This document shows positions 9,090 to 17,920 of a DNA stretch of 64,000 nucleotides, one piece after another. The position numbers and the translations under genes were made by a program. Below the pieces are notes generated by a model, which saw nothing but the letters and a program-made list of their open reading frames with translations, did not search any database and was not told the DNA's origin. The stretch's first letter is position 1, and each line of letters opens with the position of its first letter. The DNA comes from a candidate division TA06 bacterium B3_TA06 (GTDB lineage: Bacteria; Hydrothermota; Tepidihabitantia; B3-TA06), in assembly GCA_005223075.1 (NCBI GenBank), contig NJBO01000001.1, positions 1 through 64,000 on the forward strand. The letters are read 5' to 3'.

Positions 9090-9225
9090 AGTTCTTCGTT
9101 CTCCTTGCTGCAACCCCGAATTAAACTATAATCGAGAGGAGTTGGTTTGTAAAAAATGCAGACTGGTTTACCCTTTAGAGGACGATATACCTGTTATACT
9201 TAAAGAGGAGGCCAGGGAGAAATAA
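9067..9225 (+). CDS. Trm112/YcaR (UPF0434)-like small zinc-ribbon protein
   Basis: This is a 52-residue gene. It begins inside the end of the upstream glycosyltransferase gene (23-bp overlap) and its stop shares one base with the next ATG. The sequence has a CC pair (SPCCNPEL) and a CxxC pair (LVCKKCRLVYPL) separated by about 15 residues, followed by EDDIPVIL. This is the usual layout of Trm112p-like/YcaR proteins (Cys pair, Cys pair, yP..dGiP.l). Bacterial members are small and mostly uncharacterised; in eukaryotes and archaea Trm112 activates methyltransferases. The order next to a glycosyltransferase suggests nothing firm about its partner. Confidence 0.8.
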   Translation: MIELKPLEVLRSPCCNPELNYNREELVCKKCRLVYPLEDDIPVILKEEAREK

Positions 9226-12200
9226 TGAGAAGAATCGCTATCTATCTTTTGTTGGTTGCTTCTGGATTGTGGGCGCAGCCGCGAGTTGTTTCAACCTCCC
9301 CCACAGGGGTCAGGGTCAAGATCGATGCTCCTGGTGAGATTGGACTTTTACAATCTCACGGTGAGATAGATCTTGCCTCGCTTTATCCCGAGGCTTGGGT
9401 GGTCGGTGAGCCAGGAGGTCCGGCGTTGCCTCGTTATCGGATCGTACTTGGGGTTCCTACCGAGGGGGATGTGCATTTTAGCTACTCATTCGGCCCCTCG
9501 CGTGAGCTTCGTGGAGTTGGGGTTTCCAGCTACGAGGTCCCGGCAATCGGCCCTGAGCCAGCGCCGGCGCTTGGTTGGGCCGATAGTCTTGAGCCTGTGA
9601 CCTTTAACGTTACACGATGGCGTGGATGTCGGGTGGCCGTCATTGAGGTTACCCCGTTGCGTTACGATTACCGCACCCGGCGGCTGGTGCTCTACGACGG
9701 AGTGAACCTGAACGTAACCTTTGAGAATCCTTCTGGGCTTAAAGGAGCATCTCGGAGGAATGATCCTGCAGAGCGTATCTATGAAGCTACCCTTTTGAAC
9801 TATGAGCAGAGCAAGGATTGGCGTCTTTCTCCCCAGGCCGTTCCTTCCAATCCATTTGGAGGCTCAACCAACTGGATCAAGGTTACTGTTGCAGAAGACG
9901 GTGCTTACAGGATTCGCTTTAGAGACCTTAAAAAGATCGGGGTTGATCCAAAGAAAATAGATCCACGAACCCTGCGGTTGCTCTACCCTGGCCAGCGAGG
10001 CCCTGAGGATCCCTTGCCGGATACTTTGGCAGAACTACCTGTATATGTGCATGGGGAAGGCGACGGAAGGTTCGATCGCCACGACTACGTTGTTTTCTTT
10101 GCACGCGGTGCAAATCGATGGGAGTTTAGAGAGCGAAGCTTTAAGGTCAACCCCTTTGTTCATGAGAACGTCTACTGGTTAACCTGGGGCGGTGGGAAGG
10201 GACGTCGCATGCGCACTCGTGTCGCATATCCTCTATCTGAAGATGCTATAACTACTGCTCAAACCGTGCTCCACTTTGAGGAGAATCATGAATGTCCTGG
10301 TCGTTCCGGGCTTCTATGGCTGTGGAAAGCTATCAAGAAGAGCACTTTGACTGCTGTGGATACCTTCATCCTTAATCTTGCAGGGGTTAGGCGTATTGAT
10401 ACCTTCACCTTTAGAGCCTATGCAACCACCGAGGGTGCGGGATTTCGTTTGCTGGTTGAGGACGACACGCTTTACTACAGGCAGGTAGCGGGATGGGGGG
10501 ATAGCCCACCTTACTATACTGTTGTGTCTCCGGATGTCGTTATCAGGGAAGAGTGGCCGCTCGAGGTAGAGGTGTTCGGAGCTGGTCAGCAAGAGTTATA
10601 TCCTGACTGGATTCGGCTGGTGGCTGAGCGTGAGCTCTCCTTTAAGCATGGAGCGTTCTGGGTCCAGCTGGATGGGCAGGGGACTTATCTTTTAAGCAAC
10701 CTCAGGTCGGCTCCGTTTATCTTCGACGTCAGTGAGCCTTCTGATCCTGTAATCTTGACGGACTGGGAACTTAGCCGTGGGAAGCTCAGGATGAGTGCTC
10801 GGACAGGGAAACCTGTGCCGGTCTGGATAACTGAGGAACGCAAATTACTAACTCCTGGTCTAGCGAAGGCCGAACCAGGAAGACTTTGGAGTGAGGACTG
10901 GGGCGTTGACTATGTAGTTCTCTCCACCAACGAGAACCTGGACGCCGCTCAGGCCTTTGTGGAGTACCGCAGCCAGAATCTGAAGATGAGTGGGGTGAGT
11001 TCCCCAAAGATTAAGGCAGTTGCTTTGGCAGACATAGTTCAAGACTTCGGTTACGGGTTGGCAGAGCCGCAGGCTGTTCGCCACTTCCTTTCCTACGCAT
11101 ACGAGAAAGGTGGTGGGCGTCCGTTCTACGTTTTGATCCTTGGCGACGGTACCTACGACTACAAGAACAACCTCAACTTCTCAGGTCGGGCCGAGTATTT
11201 CCTAATCTACACCTCGGGTTACGTGATCGATCCCAATGTTTACGCGTCTCAGGCCGCCGCTAATGAAGGCTGGTTTGTGGAGTTCGACGAGGAAGGGACG
11301 TTTTTTCCTGAAATGTCGATAGCGCGGATCACCGCACGCGACCTTCGAGAGGCTTACGCGGTCCTTGATAAGATAAAGGCCTACGAATCCGCCCCGCGCG
11401 AGGCTTGGAGTACCAGGGTACTCTTGCTTGCCGACGATTACTACAAGGGCACGCCTTCGGAGATAGACTCAGGGATGAATCATATACCTGCCAACGAAGG
11501 TATTGCCAAACTGCTTTCCCCGGAGTTCGATCCAGTCAAGGTTTATCTTTCCGATTACGCACTCGTCGGTGGAAAGAAGCCCGACGCCGAAAAGGCGCTG
11601 ATTGATGCGTTGAATCAAGGGACATTGCTCTGGTTCTTCTTCGGACATGGTAACGGAAGCCAGTTGACCCATGAGAAGGTGTTCATGAATACCGACGTTC
11701 CAAAGATACGCAACGGTAACAAACTCCCACTTGCCTTGTTCTGTTCGTGCGGAGTGGGTCGTTTCGAGGATACCCGCTGGGAGTGCGTTGCAGAGGAGCT
11801 TTTACGCGCTGAACAAGGAGGTGTGATTGCATCCATAGCGGCCACCAAAGGGACCGGCGCCAGTTCAAACAAGCAGCTCGCGGATAGCCTGGCTCGCGCA
11901 TTCCGTAACATAAAGGATTTGAATGCCGGCGATCTCTTTTTTAGTATAGCTACCCAGAGTAGCCTGTATGTCCTGTTCGGCGATCCTGGTACACCATTGC
12001 TTTTTCCCGCTGCACGCAGTTTAAGTTCACAGGTCGATAGCTTTATTACAGGAGATACCGCAGTGATCTCGTTTGAGCCACCAGTAACTTCGGGGGAATG
12101 GTTTTCCTCTGCTTACGGAAGTTGGGTGAGAAAGACATCCTCCGGAATAACTGAGACTTACTACGCCAAGGGAGAGGTGCTTTACCGCGCCCGTGGTGAG

Positions 12201-13019
12201 CTTGACGGCGGAGAGCGAACCCTGCGGTTTCTTGTTCCAGCAGGGATAAGGCAAGGGGATTCCGCCTACTGGCACGTGGCTTGTGCTGACGGCGACTCAA
12301 TCTATACCTACCTTATCGACGGAATCAGCGTGGACAGTGTTGGCTGGACACCCACCGACGACGAAGGACCTCAAGCTCGGCTTTTGGTCAACGGGCTTGA
12401 GGTCGCCGACAGAGACACGGTGCCGCCGTCTTTTACCCTGACGGTCGAGCTCGAGGATCCATCAGGGATAAACCTTACCGGCCTGGCCGGCTGGGAGGGT
12501 GACTCACTCAGCCTTGTGATCAATAATAAGGTTATCGATCTGGCGAACTATTTCGAGTATGAGGTGACTGGCGATGGTCTTGCAACAAGGGGAACTGCTA
12601 ATATCCCTGTTGACCTTACCAGCGAAGAAAATGATTTCACTCTTTACGCTGTCGATAATCTTTTAAATACAGAGGAGTACAATCTTACCCTCTACACCTC
12701 TTTTGTGCGTGAGCTTGAGATCGCGGACCCGCTGGTTTATCCCAATCCTGTTTCTACCACAGCCGAGTTTACGTTCGAGTTGAGTGCCGCCTCAAGGGTA
12801 ACGATACAGATCTTCACGGTAAGCGGTCGGCTGGTGCGCCGGTTGCCTGGGTTCTCCTATCCTGCCGGATTCGGTGCTTACTCCTGGGACGGCCTTGATG
12901 CGGAGGGCAGGCCTCTGCCCAACGGGGTCTACATCTACCGCTTGAGCGCAGAAAGCGAAGACGCGTGGCTGCCTAACGCACGTACCGCGGTTACCGGAAA
13001 GTTCATCGTCGTTCACTAA
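9225..13019 (+). CDS. Secreted C25 (gingipain-like, PorU-type) cysteine peptidase with FlgD/T9SS-like C-terminal domain
   Basis: This is a 1264-residue secreted protein with a clear signal peptide (1-18, GLWAQ). The N-terminal propeptide-like region (about 20-200) precedes a C25 catalytic domain (about 560-950). His808 lies in FFGHGNG and the nucleophile is Cys840 or Cys842 in ALFCSCGVGRFED; the 32-34 residue spacing matches the His-Cys dyad of gingipains. The C-terminus (about 1165-1264) is a FlgD-like/Por-sorting domain: VYPNPV, then GRLVRR, SWDGLDAEG and NGVYIYRL. In Bacteroidetes, PorU of this family is the T9SS sortase. No other T9SS core gene is in the window, so cargo protease and PorU-like sortase remain equally possible. 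Confidence 0.85.
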   Translation: MRRIAIYLLLVASGLWAQPRVVSTSPTGVRVKIDAPGEIGLLQSHGEIDLASLYPEAWVVGEPGGPALPRYRIVLGVPTEGDVHFSYSFGPSRELRGVGVSSYEVPAIGPEPAPALGWADSLEPVTFNVTRWRGCRVAVIEVTPLRYDYRTRRLVLYDGVNLNVTFENPSGLKGASRRNDPAERIYEATLLNYEQSKDWRLSPQAVPSNPFGGSTNWIKVTVAEDGAYRIRFRDLKKIGVDPKKIDPRTLRLLYPGQRGPEDPLPDTLAELPVYVHGEGDGRFDRHDYVVFFARGANRWEFRERSFKVNPFVHENVYWLTWGGGKGRRMRTRVAYPLSEDAITTAQTVLHFEENHECPGRSGLLWLWKAIKKSTLTAVDTFILNLAGVRRIDTFTFRAYATTEGAGFRLLVEDDTLYYRQVAGWGDSPPYYTVVSPDVVIREEWPLEVEVFGAGQQELYPDWIRLVAERELSFKHGAFWVQLDGQGTYLLSNLRSAPFIFDVSEPSDPVILTDWELSRGKLRMSARTGKPVPVWITEERKLLTPGLAKAEPGRLWSEDWGVDYVVLSTNENLDAAQAFVEYRSQNLKMSGVSSPKIKAVALADIVQDFGYGLAEPQAVRHFLSYAYEKGGGRPFYVLILGDGTYDYKNNLNFSGRAEYFLIYTSGYVIDPNVYASQAAANEGWFVEFDEEGTFFPEMSIARITARDLREAYAVLDKIKAYESAPREAWSTRVLLLADDYYKGTPSEIDSGMNHIPANEGIAKLLSPEFDPVKVYLSDYALVGGKKPDAEKALIDALNQGTLLWFFFGHGNGSQLTHEKVFMNTDVPKIRNGNKLPLALFCSCGVGRFEDTRWECVAEELLRAEQGGVIASIAATKGTGASSNKQLADSLARAFRNIKDLNAGDLFFSIATQSSLYVLFGDPGTPLLFPAARSLSSQVDSFITGDTAVISFEPPVTSGEWFSSAYGSWVRKTSSGITETYYAKGEVLYRARGELDGGERTLRFLVPAGIRQGDSAYWHVACADGDSIYTYLIDGISVDSVGWTPTDDEGPQARLLVNGLEVADRDTVPPSFTLTVELEDPSGINLTGLAGWEGDSLSLVINNKVIDLANYFEYEVTGDGLATRGTANIPVDLTSEENDFTLYAVDNLLNTEEYNLTLYTSFVRELEIADPLVYPNPVSTTAEFTFELSAASRVTIQIFTVSGRLVRRLPGFSYPAGFGAYSWDGLDAEGRPLPNGVYIYRLSAESEDAWLPNARTAVTGKFIVVH

Positions 13020-13023
13020 CCCT

Positions 13024-13851
13024 GTGGCAGAGATACTCTGGTTGGAGCCTACCCGAGAGACTAGCTTGCCTCCTAGTAGTATCTTCTTTGCTTCGGGTAG
13101 ATTTGTTCTTTCCACCTTTGTGCTTGGTGATCTCGATGTGGATAGACGAAGTAAAGCCTACCGGAGGGTTGTTGAGGTTATCCTTAAGCGATCCCAAGAG
13201 CTCGCTGTAGGTGATGTCAGGGTGAAGCACTCCAGGTTGTCCCGCGAGATAGTAGGTTCAGCCTTCCCCCCCTATTCTTTCCCTAAACCCCCGAACGATC
13301 TTTCACCCGCGACATCCTTTCCAGATATTATTGCAGAACAGGAATTACTCCATGGGAAGCTGGAGGAGGCCGACAAACTCAAGCTTATCTTCCAGGCGGT
13401 CTACGGCGGTGAGCATCTCCTTTCCAATCCTGAAGAGGCGTGGAGGTGTCTTCAGAACGAATGGGATTTTCTAAGACCAGAAAGCAAGGCAGGAGAGAAG
13501 TGCGATACGGGTGAGTGTGTTACGGGTACGGGTGTTACGGGTGAGCCGCTTGCAGAGCGTATCTCACCTGAAGGGGGGCTTTACCGAATCAATCTAAGGC
13601 CCTGCAAGGAACTTGGTATCGATCTGCGCAGACTATTTGAAGCGGTGAAGCGGTCGGCAGAGGGAATTGCAAATGACCGCGCAAGGCGTGAGGCTCGCCT
13701 GTTGCCCCAGGCGCTATCGGTGGGGATAGAGCCGGATAAGGTTCCCAAGGGGCCTTTCCACCACTCGAAATCCTATAGAGAGAGGATTTCGCCTGCCTAT
13801 CGCCTGATCCGCGCCGCCGAGATCGCGGGATTGTTGACGTCACTTAATTGA
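13024..13851 (+). CDS. Conserved-looking protein of unknown function
   Basis: The frame of 275 residues opens at GTG 13024, 4 nt after the C25 gene, without a visible ribosome site; the true start may be further in. The first 110 residues are poorly ordered in appearance. From about residue 115 the sequence looks folded (KLIFQAVYGGEHLLSNP, then GLYRINLRPCKELGI, and a basic C-terminus with PFHHSKSYRERISPAYR). Near residues 160-176 a short tandem repeat of tacgggt in the DNA (13506-13542) encodes a Thr-Gly/Val-rich insertion. There is no signal peptide or transmembrane helix, so it is probably cytoplasmic. I do not recognise the family. Confidence 0.6.
   Translation: MAEILWLEPTRETSLPPSSIFFASGRFVLSTFVLGDLDVDRRSKAYRRVVEVILKRSQELAVGDVRVKHSRLSREIVGSAFPPYSFPKPPNDLSPATSFPDIIAEQELLHGKLEEADKLKLIFQAVYGGEHLLSNPEEAWRCLQNEWDFLRPESKAGEKCDTGECVTGTGVTGEPLAERISPEGGLYRINLRPCKELGIDLRRLFEAVKRSAEGIANDRARREARLLPQALSVGIEPDKVPKGPFHHSKSYRERISPAYRLIRAAEIAGLLTSLN
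13506..13542 (+). repeat. Short tandem repeat tacgggt (4 copies, irregular) inside a gene
   Basis: The heptamer tacgggt occurs at 13506, 13521, 13527 and 13536. It lies in the reading frame of the unknown protein and produces a Thr-Gly-rich linker between two better-ordered parts. Confidence 0.6.
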
Positions 13852-13885
13852 TCGGGCGGTTTGACAAACTTAAGGAGGAAGTATT

Positions 13886-14170
13886 ATGACTCAGTCCCTT
13901 GAAGATTCCTTAGTTGAATTCTTCAAGCGCACAAACGTTTCTTGTGCGATCGTAAAGACCCTTTCCGACTCCAAGGGACCCATCAAGTTCGACCAATTAT
14001 TGGAGGCGGTGGGCTTACTTGTTGCTGACCGTATACCGGATTATGCCCTTGAAGGAGCGATTCGTGCCTCTCTTAAGCTCTTGAAGGCTTCAGGCTGGGT
14101 TCGCAAATCCGGTGCAGAGTTCGGGCTAACCGCTCTGGGCCGCGAACTCGCGAAAAGGGTCACGAGTTAA
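13886..14170 (+). CDS. Small winged-helix-like protein
   Basis: This 94-residue protein starts at ATG 13886 behind a strong AAGGAGGAAG ribosome site. It is predicted to be mainly helical, with a C-terminal pattern (LEGAIRASLKLLKASGWVRK, then GLTALGRELAKR) like the recognition helix and wing of a winged-helix domain. A role as a DNA-binding regulator is possible but not shown. It lies 34 nt after the unknown gene and ends the forward run. A TTGACA at 13861 has no correctly spaced -10 in front of the start codon, so I treat the gene as part of the upstream unit. Confidence 0.6.
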   Translation: MTQSLEDSLVEFFKRTNVSCAIVKTLSDSKGPIKFDQLLEAVGLLVADRIPDYALEGAIRASLKLLKASGWVRKSGAEFGLTALGRELAKRVTS

Positions 14171-14229
14171 CTCAAAGAAATATTGGCCGACATCATTGTT
14201 TGCTTCTAATAACAATGTGAGAAAGTAGT

Positions 14230-14276
14230 GCGAGGCTTCAGCCTCGCCAGCCCATCAAGCGAACCTAAAGGTTCGC
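14230..14276. repeat. REP-like double hairpin
   Basis: Two perfect stem-loops stand side by side: GCGAGGCT-TC-AGCCTCGC (230-247 of this kilobase) and GCGAACC-TAAA-GGTTCGC (14259-14276). The flanks TAGTGCG and CGCGCTA also nearly pair, giving a three-way junction. It lies between the convergent winged-helix-like and uvrB genes and has no T-run, so it is not a typical intrinsic terminator. The rest of 14171-14383 holds nothing I can identify. Confidence 0.65.
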
Positions 14277-14383
14277 GCTACATGCTATCTCCTTGATCTG
14301 GCTTTAGAGCAGAGTCCGTAGGGGGTGACGTTGGCGTTTCGGACTCAAGTCAAGCTGGAATCTTATAATTGAAGCAAGTCTCC

Positions 14384-16396
14384 TTAACTCTGGCGGGTCC
14401 CCCGCCTCAGAATCTCCTTGTCTATTTTTAATTTGAGTTCCGAGATCCGGTCGCGGTAGATGACTGCCTTCTCGAAGTCCAACTGATCCGCCGCTTCCTT
14501 CATCTCCTCCTGCAATCTGGCGATCGTCGCCAGACGCTCCTCCTCGTTCTTTGGCTCGTGACCAAGATCAAGCTCTTCTATCTTCCTGGCGTCGGCAACC
14601 CCGGTGGTGGCCATCACCTGCTGGATGGACTTTTTGATGGTCTGAGGGGTGATGCCGTGCTCTTCATTATACTTGATCTGCTTTTTTCGACGGCGCTCGG
14701 ACTCGTCAATCGCCGCCCGCATCGAGTTTGTTACCTTGTCTGCATAAAGGAGCACCAGCCCCTCCACATTGCGGGCGGCGCGTCCTGAGGTCTGGATGAG
14801 CGAGCGTGTATCGCGCAGGAACCCCTCCTTATCCGCATCGAGTATGGCAACAAGCGAGACCTCGGGCAGATCCAGCCCCTCACGCAACAGGTTGATCCCC
14901 ACCAGCACGTCGAACTCGCCTAATCGCAGCCCGCGCAGGAGTTCTACCCTCTCAAGCGCGTTGATCTCCGAGTGCATGTAGTGCACCCGCAGCCCCATCT
15001 CAGCAAGGTAGGTTGCCAAATCCTCGGCCATGCGCTTGGTAAGGGTTGTGACTAGAGTCCTCTCATTGCGTTCAGCTCGTATTCGTATCTCCTCGATAAG
15101 ATCATCCACCTGGTTGGCAGTAGGTCGGATTTCCATGGGAGGATCAACCAGACCGGTAGGCCGTACCACCAGGTCAATCACCCGATCCTTGGAGTTGATA
15201 AGCTCGTAATCACCTGGTGTAGCCGAGGTGTAGATGCGCTGTTCCACGAGGGTTTCGAACTCTGCAAACTTCAAGGGCCGGTTATCCAAAGCCGAAGGCA
15301 GGCGGAAGCCGTGATTTACCAGATTCTCCTTGCGGAAGCGATCGCCCTTGTACATCCCGTCGACCTGAGGCACGCCTACGTGCGATTCGTCCATGATGGT
15401 CAAAAAATCCTTTGGGAAGTAGTCGAGAAGGCACCACGGGCGTGAACCCGGGGCTCTGCCTGAGAGATGTCTTGAGTAGTTCTCGATCCCCGGGCAGTAG
15501 CCGACCTCGCGCAGCATCTCGATGTCATACTTGGTTCGGGTCTTTAGTCTCTGCGCCTCAAGGAGTTTACCCTGGCCTTCCAACTCTGCCACCCGTTCGA
15601 TCATCTCTTGTTCAATTGACCTCAGCGCATCCATCAGAGTCACTTCAGATACCATAAAATGCCGCGCAGGGAAGATCATGACACTTTCCGGCTCATCTAT
15701 CACCTTGCCTGATACCGAGTTGAAGCGCTTGATGGAATCTATCTCCTCGCCGAAGAACTCGATGCGTAAAGCTACATCCTCGTGCGCCGGCCATATCTCA
15801 ACCACGTCGCCCCGAACCCTGAAAGACGAGCGCTTCAGCTCGTAGTCGTTGCGCGAGTACTGCTCACGAACAAGATTAGCCAGAAGGTCCTCTCTGTCCA
15901 GCTCATCGCCTACCTTTACCAGCTTAACCCGGTCGGCGAACTCACGAGGTTCGCCGATGTTGTAGATGCAGGATACAGAGGCAACTATGATTACGTCTTT
16001 GCGTGATAGAAGCGATGCGGTCGCCCTCAGCCTCAGCCGCTCGATCTCCTCGTTGATGTCGGCTTCCTTCTCGATGTAGAGGTCGTACTCTGGTACGTAG
16101 GCCTCGGGCTGGTAGTAGTCATAGTAAGAGATGAAGTACTCCACCGCGTTGTGAGGGAAGAACTGGCGGTACTCGCCGTAAAGCTGTGCGGCAAGGGTCT
16201 TGTTAGGGCTCATCACAAGTGTTGGGCGTTGAACCTGGTTAATTACATTGGCCATAACAAAGGTCTTGCCCGATCCTGTAACCCCCAGAAGGGTTTGATG
16301 CTTATCACCTCTGTTGATCCCATTGACCAGTTCCCTTATCGCCTGGGGCTGATCGCCGGCTGGCGTCATGTCGGTTACCAGCTTGAATTCAGGCAT
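14384..16396 (-). CDS. uvrB: UvrABC excinuclease subunit B
   Basis: UvrB receives damaged DNA from UvrA, verifies the lesion and positions UvrC for dual incision in nucleotide excision repair. The 670-residue product has the full family layout: Walker [10 protein letters not shown] (residues 38-46), the beta-hairpin region that clamps DNA (about 92-125, [12 protein letters not shown]), the helicase Walker B-like motif MDESH (about 340), helicase motifs V-VI ([22 protein letters not shown]) and a C-terminal UVR domain (about 620-655) for UvrC binding. The start codon overlaps the end of hicA by 8 bp, so uvrB appears to be translated from the hicBA transcript. uvrA and uvrC are not in the window. 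Confidence 0.97.
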   Translation of the reverse strand: MPEFKLVTDMTPAGDQPQAIRELVNGINRGDKHQTLLGVTGSGKTFVMANVINQVQRPTLVMSPNKTLAAQLYGEYRQFFPHNAVEYFISYYDYYQPEAYVPEYDLYIEKEADINEEIERLRLRATASLLSRKDVIIVASVSCIYNIGEPREFADRVKLVKVGDELDREDLLANLVREQYSRNDYELKRSSFRVRGDVVEIWPAHEDVALRIEFFGEEIDSIKRFNSVSGKVIDEPESVMIFPARHFMVSEVTLMDALRSIEQEMIERVAELEGQGKLLEAQRLKTRTKYDIEMLREVGYCPGIENYSRHLSGRAPGSRPWCLLDYFPKDFLTIMDESHVGVPQVDGMYKGDRFRKENLVNHGFRLPSALDNRPLKFAEFETLVEQRIYTSATPGDYELINSKDRVIDLVVRPTGLVDPPMEIRPTANQVDDLIEEIRIRAERNERTLVTTLTKRMAEDLATYLAEMGLRVHYMHSEINALERVELLRGLRLGEFDVLVGINLLREGLDLPEVSLVAILDADKEGFLRDTRSLIQTSGRAARNVEGLVLLYADKVTNSMRAAIDESERRRKKQIKYNEEHGITPQTIKKSIQQVMATTGVADARKIEELDLGHEPKNEEERLATIARLQEEMKEAADQLDFEKAVIYRDRISELKLKIDKEILRRGTRQS

Positions 16397-16619
16397 AGAG
16401 TAGTTCCATGACTTCCCTTCTATCCAGGTGGGCCGCCCGCAGGATAGCCTGTATGGTGCCCATTGGCAAGTCCTTTTGGTGGAAAGGGACAGCTACTCGC
16501 GCCCCTCTGGAATCCGAGTGCATAATAACGTGGCTTCCCGAACGATGATCTTCGTGGAATCCCGCGTCTTTCAGGAGGCGCAACAGATCTTTGGATTTTA
16601 ACGCAGGGACCTTATTCAT
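16389..16619 (-). CDS. hicA: HicA-type mRNA interferase toxin
   Basis: The start is the ATG at 16619, inside the end of hicB (8-bp overlap); a longer frame from 16640 adds seven unlikely residues. The 76-residue product has the HicA double-stranded-RNA-binding-like fold pattern: [14 protein letters not shown], then the catalytic His in SGSHVIMH, then RVAVPFH and the C-terminal helix. HicA cleaves mRNA and is neutralised by HicB. Antitoxin precedes toxin here, while hicA comes first in many systems. The module is followed without a gap by uvrB. Confidence 0.9.
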   Translation of the reverse strand: MNKVPALKSKDLLRLLKDAGFHEDHRSGSHVIMHSDSRGARVAVPFHQKDLPMGTIQAILRAAHLDRREVMELLYA

Positions 16620-16836
16620 CTGCGATATCGATCTCGTCAACCACGCATTCTGAATCGTCAGCGCAGCATTCCCCGTGCTCTTTCATACATTTCAGGTAGC
16701 AGGATATTGCGTCGGCGACCATCTTCTTCGCTTCCTCCAAGGTTTCACCGTACGAGATGCATCCGGGCAGAGAGGGAACAGATGCGGTGTATCCTCCATC
16801 AGGTTCGGGTTTGAACAGTACCTTGAATCTCTTCAT
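16612..16836 (-). CDS. hicB: HicB-type antitoxin
   Basis: The 74-residue product has the HicB partial RNase H fold signature: FKVLFKPEPDGGYTASVPSLPGC followed by GETLEEAKKMVADAI. It ends in an unusual acidic, Cys-bearing tail ([18 protein letters not shown]) and lacks the C-terminal helix-turn-helix or ribbon-helix-helix domain that lets many HicB proteins repress their own promoter. Autoregulation may therefore be weak or absent. The start codon lies 6 nt after a -10 box, so its mRNA should be leaderless. The divergent nadC promoter is only 53 bp away. Confidence 0.9.
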   Translation of the reverse strand: MKRFKVLFKPEPDGGYTASVPSLPGCISYGETLEEAKKMVADAISCYLKCMKEHGECCADDSECVVDEIDIADE

Positions 16837-16842
16837 CCGTTC

Positions 16843-16870
16843 AGTATAGCTCTGAGCAAGGCTTCGTCAA
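16843..16870 (-). promoter_or_regulatory. Leaderless promoter of hicB-hicA-uvrB
   Basis: On the minus strand there is a -35 TTGACG (16870-16865), a 16-bp spacer and a -10 TATACT (16848-16843), which ends 6 nt before ATG 16836. No ribosome-binding site fits between them. Confidence 0.7.
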
Positions 16871-16922
16871 CCTGAAGGAGGAGAGAATCTTGAACTTATC
16901 ATGAATGAATCGCTTAGATTAG

Positions 16923-16950
16923 TTGACCTCTTTAGTTATTCGGCTACAAT
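16923..16950 (+). promoter_or_regulatory. Leaderless promoter of nadC
   Basis: There is a -35 TTGACC (16923-16928), a 16-bp spacer and a -10 TACAAT (16945-16950) ending 6 nt before ATG 16957. Confidence 0.7.
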
Positions 16951-16956
16951 AACGAG

Positions 16957-17814
16957 ATGAATAGTCGTTATTCCTACGAAGACGCGGTAAAGGACAGCGT
17001 TAGAAGAGCGCTTGCCGAGGATATAGGGATCGGCGATGTTACAACTCTTGCCACGGTACCTGCAGGAGCTCAGGCCGAAGCCATTATACTCTGCAAGGAG
17101 GAAGGGGTGCTGGCAGGGGCCCAGGTGGCCAAGGAGGCGTTTCGTCAGGTAGAGGATCGGGTTGAAGTAACCTTCTTGTTTAACAATGGGGAGAGGATAA
17201 ACGTAGGTGATGAGCTGGCCAAGCTTTCCGGACCTGGGAGGGGGATTCTGGTTGCAGAGCGAACAGCGCTTAACTTCCTTCAGCACCTCTCGGGTATCGC
17301 TACCCTCACCTTCCGTTTTGTAGCCGCTGTGGACGGCACCCGTGCTAAGATCCTTGATACCCGAAAGACAACGCCTGGTCTGCGTGCGCTTGAGAAGGCG
17401 GCTGTCCGATGTGGCTGGGGCTACAATCATCGCATGGGGCTCTACGATATGATTCTTATCAAGGATAACCACATCGCGGCTTGTGGTTCGCTTGCGGCCG
17501 CGGTTAAAGCTGCACAGAACTCCCACGGAGATTTAAAGATAGAGGTTGAGTGTGCGACCCTGGATCAGGTCAAGGAAGCTCTCGAGATAGACGGTATTGA
17601 CCGTATTATGCTCGACAACATGAGCCTGGATATGATGCGTGAGGCGGTCCAGCTTGTCAAGGGAAAGGTGGAACTTGAGGCTTCGGGTGGTGTGAGTCTT
17701 GAGACCGTCCGGGATATAGCACTCACAGGGGTTGCCTACATCTCAGTAGGTGCACTTACCCACTCCGCAAAGGCGTTGGATATCTCCCTGGAGATTACCG
17801 CGATTAAGCCTTAA
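16957..17814 (+). CDS. nadC: Nicotinate-nucleotide pyrophosphorylase (quinolinate phosphoribosyltransferase)
   Basis: NadC converts quinolinate and PRPP to nicotinate mononucleotide in de novo NAD synthesis. The 285-residue product has the usual length and motifs: EDIGIGDVTT near the N-terminus, ERTALNFLQHLSGIATLT (about 105-122), the active-site stretch LDTRKTTPGLRALEKAAV and GWGYNHRMGLYDMILIKDNH (about 130-172), and the barrel motifs EVECATLDQ, IMLDNMS and LEASGGV. The gene is alone behind its own leaderless promoter. nadD, a later step of the same pathway, lies in another operon at 47112. Confidence 0.96.
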   Translation: MNSRYSYEDAVKDSVRRALAEDIGIGDVTTLATVPAGAQAEAIILCKEEGVLAGAQVAKEAFRQVEDRVEVTFLFNNGERINVGDELAKLSGPGRGILVAERTALNFLQHLSGIATLTFRFVAAVDGTRAKILDTRKTTPGLRALEKAAVRCGWGYNHRMGLYDMILIKDNHIAACGSLAAAVKAAQNSHGDLKIEVECATLDQVKEALEIDGIDRIMLDNMSLDMMREAVQLVKGKVELEASGGVSLETVRDIALTGVAYISVGALTHSAKALDISLEITAIKP

Positions 17815-17887
17815 CCTCTTCCTCGGATGCGATGGACAAGTTATAAACACTATAATTTCTGGAAAGTAATCGAGGCATCTGTTGTTC

Positions 17888-17915
17888 TTGACATAACCCA
17901 GATTCTGTCTAGACT
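17888..17915 (+). promoter_or_regulatory. Leaderless promoter of the GT9-like/sensor-kinase/trmI unit
   Basis: There is a -35 TTGACA (17888-17893), a 16-bp spacer and a -10 TAGACT (17910-17915) that ends 5 nt before ATG 17921. Confidence 0.7.
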
Positions 17916-17920
17916 TGAGT

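Noticed and set aside
8535-9113. 192-residue reverse frame
   Set aside because: It is antisense to the GT2 synthase gene, which has all catalytic motifs.
9941-10113. Idea that the window holds an integrated mobile island
   Set aside because: No integrase, transposase, phage gene or composition break was visible anywhere; gene overlaps and promoters are uniform.
13861-13887. TTGACA plus TATTAT before the winged-helix-like gene
   Set aside because: The spacer would be 15 bp and the start of transcription would fall inside the gene; a strong ribosome site explains translation from the upstream transcript.
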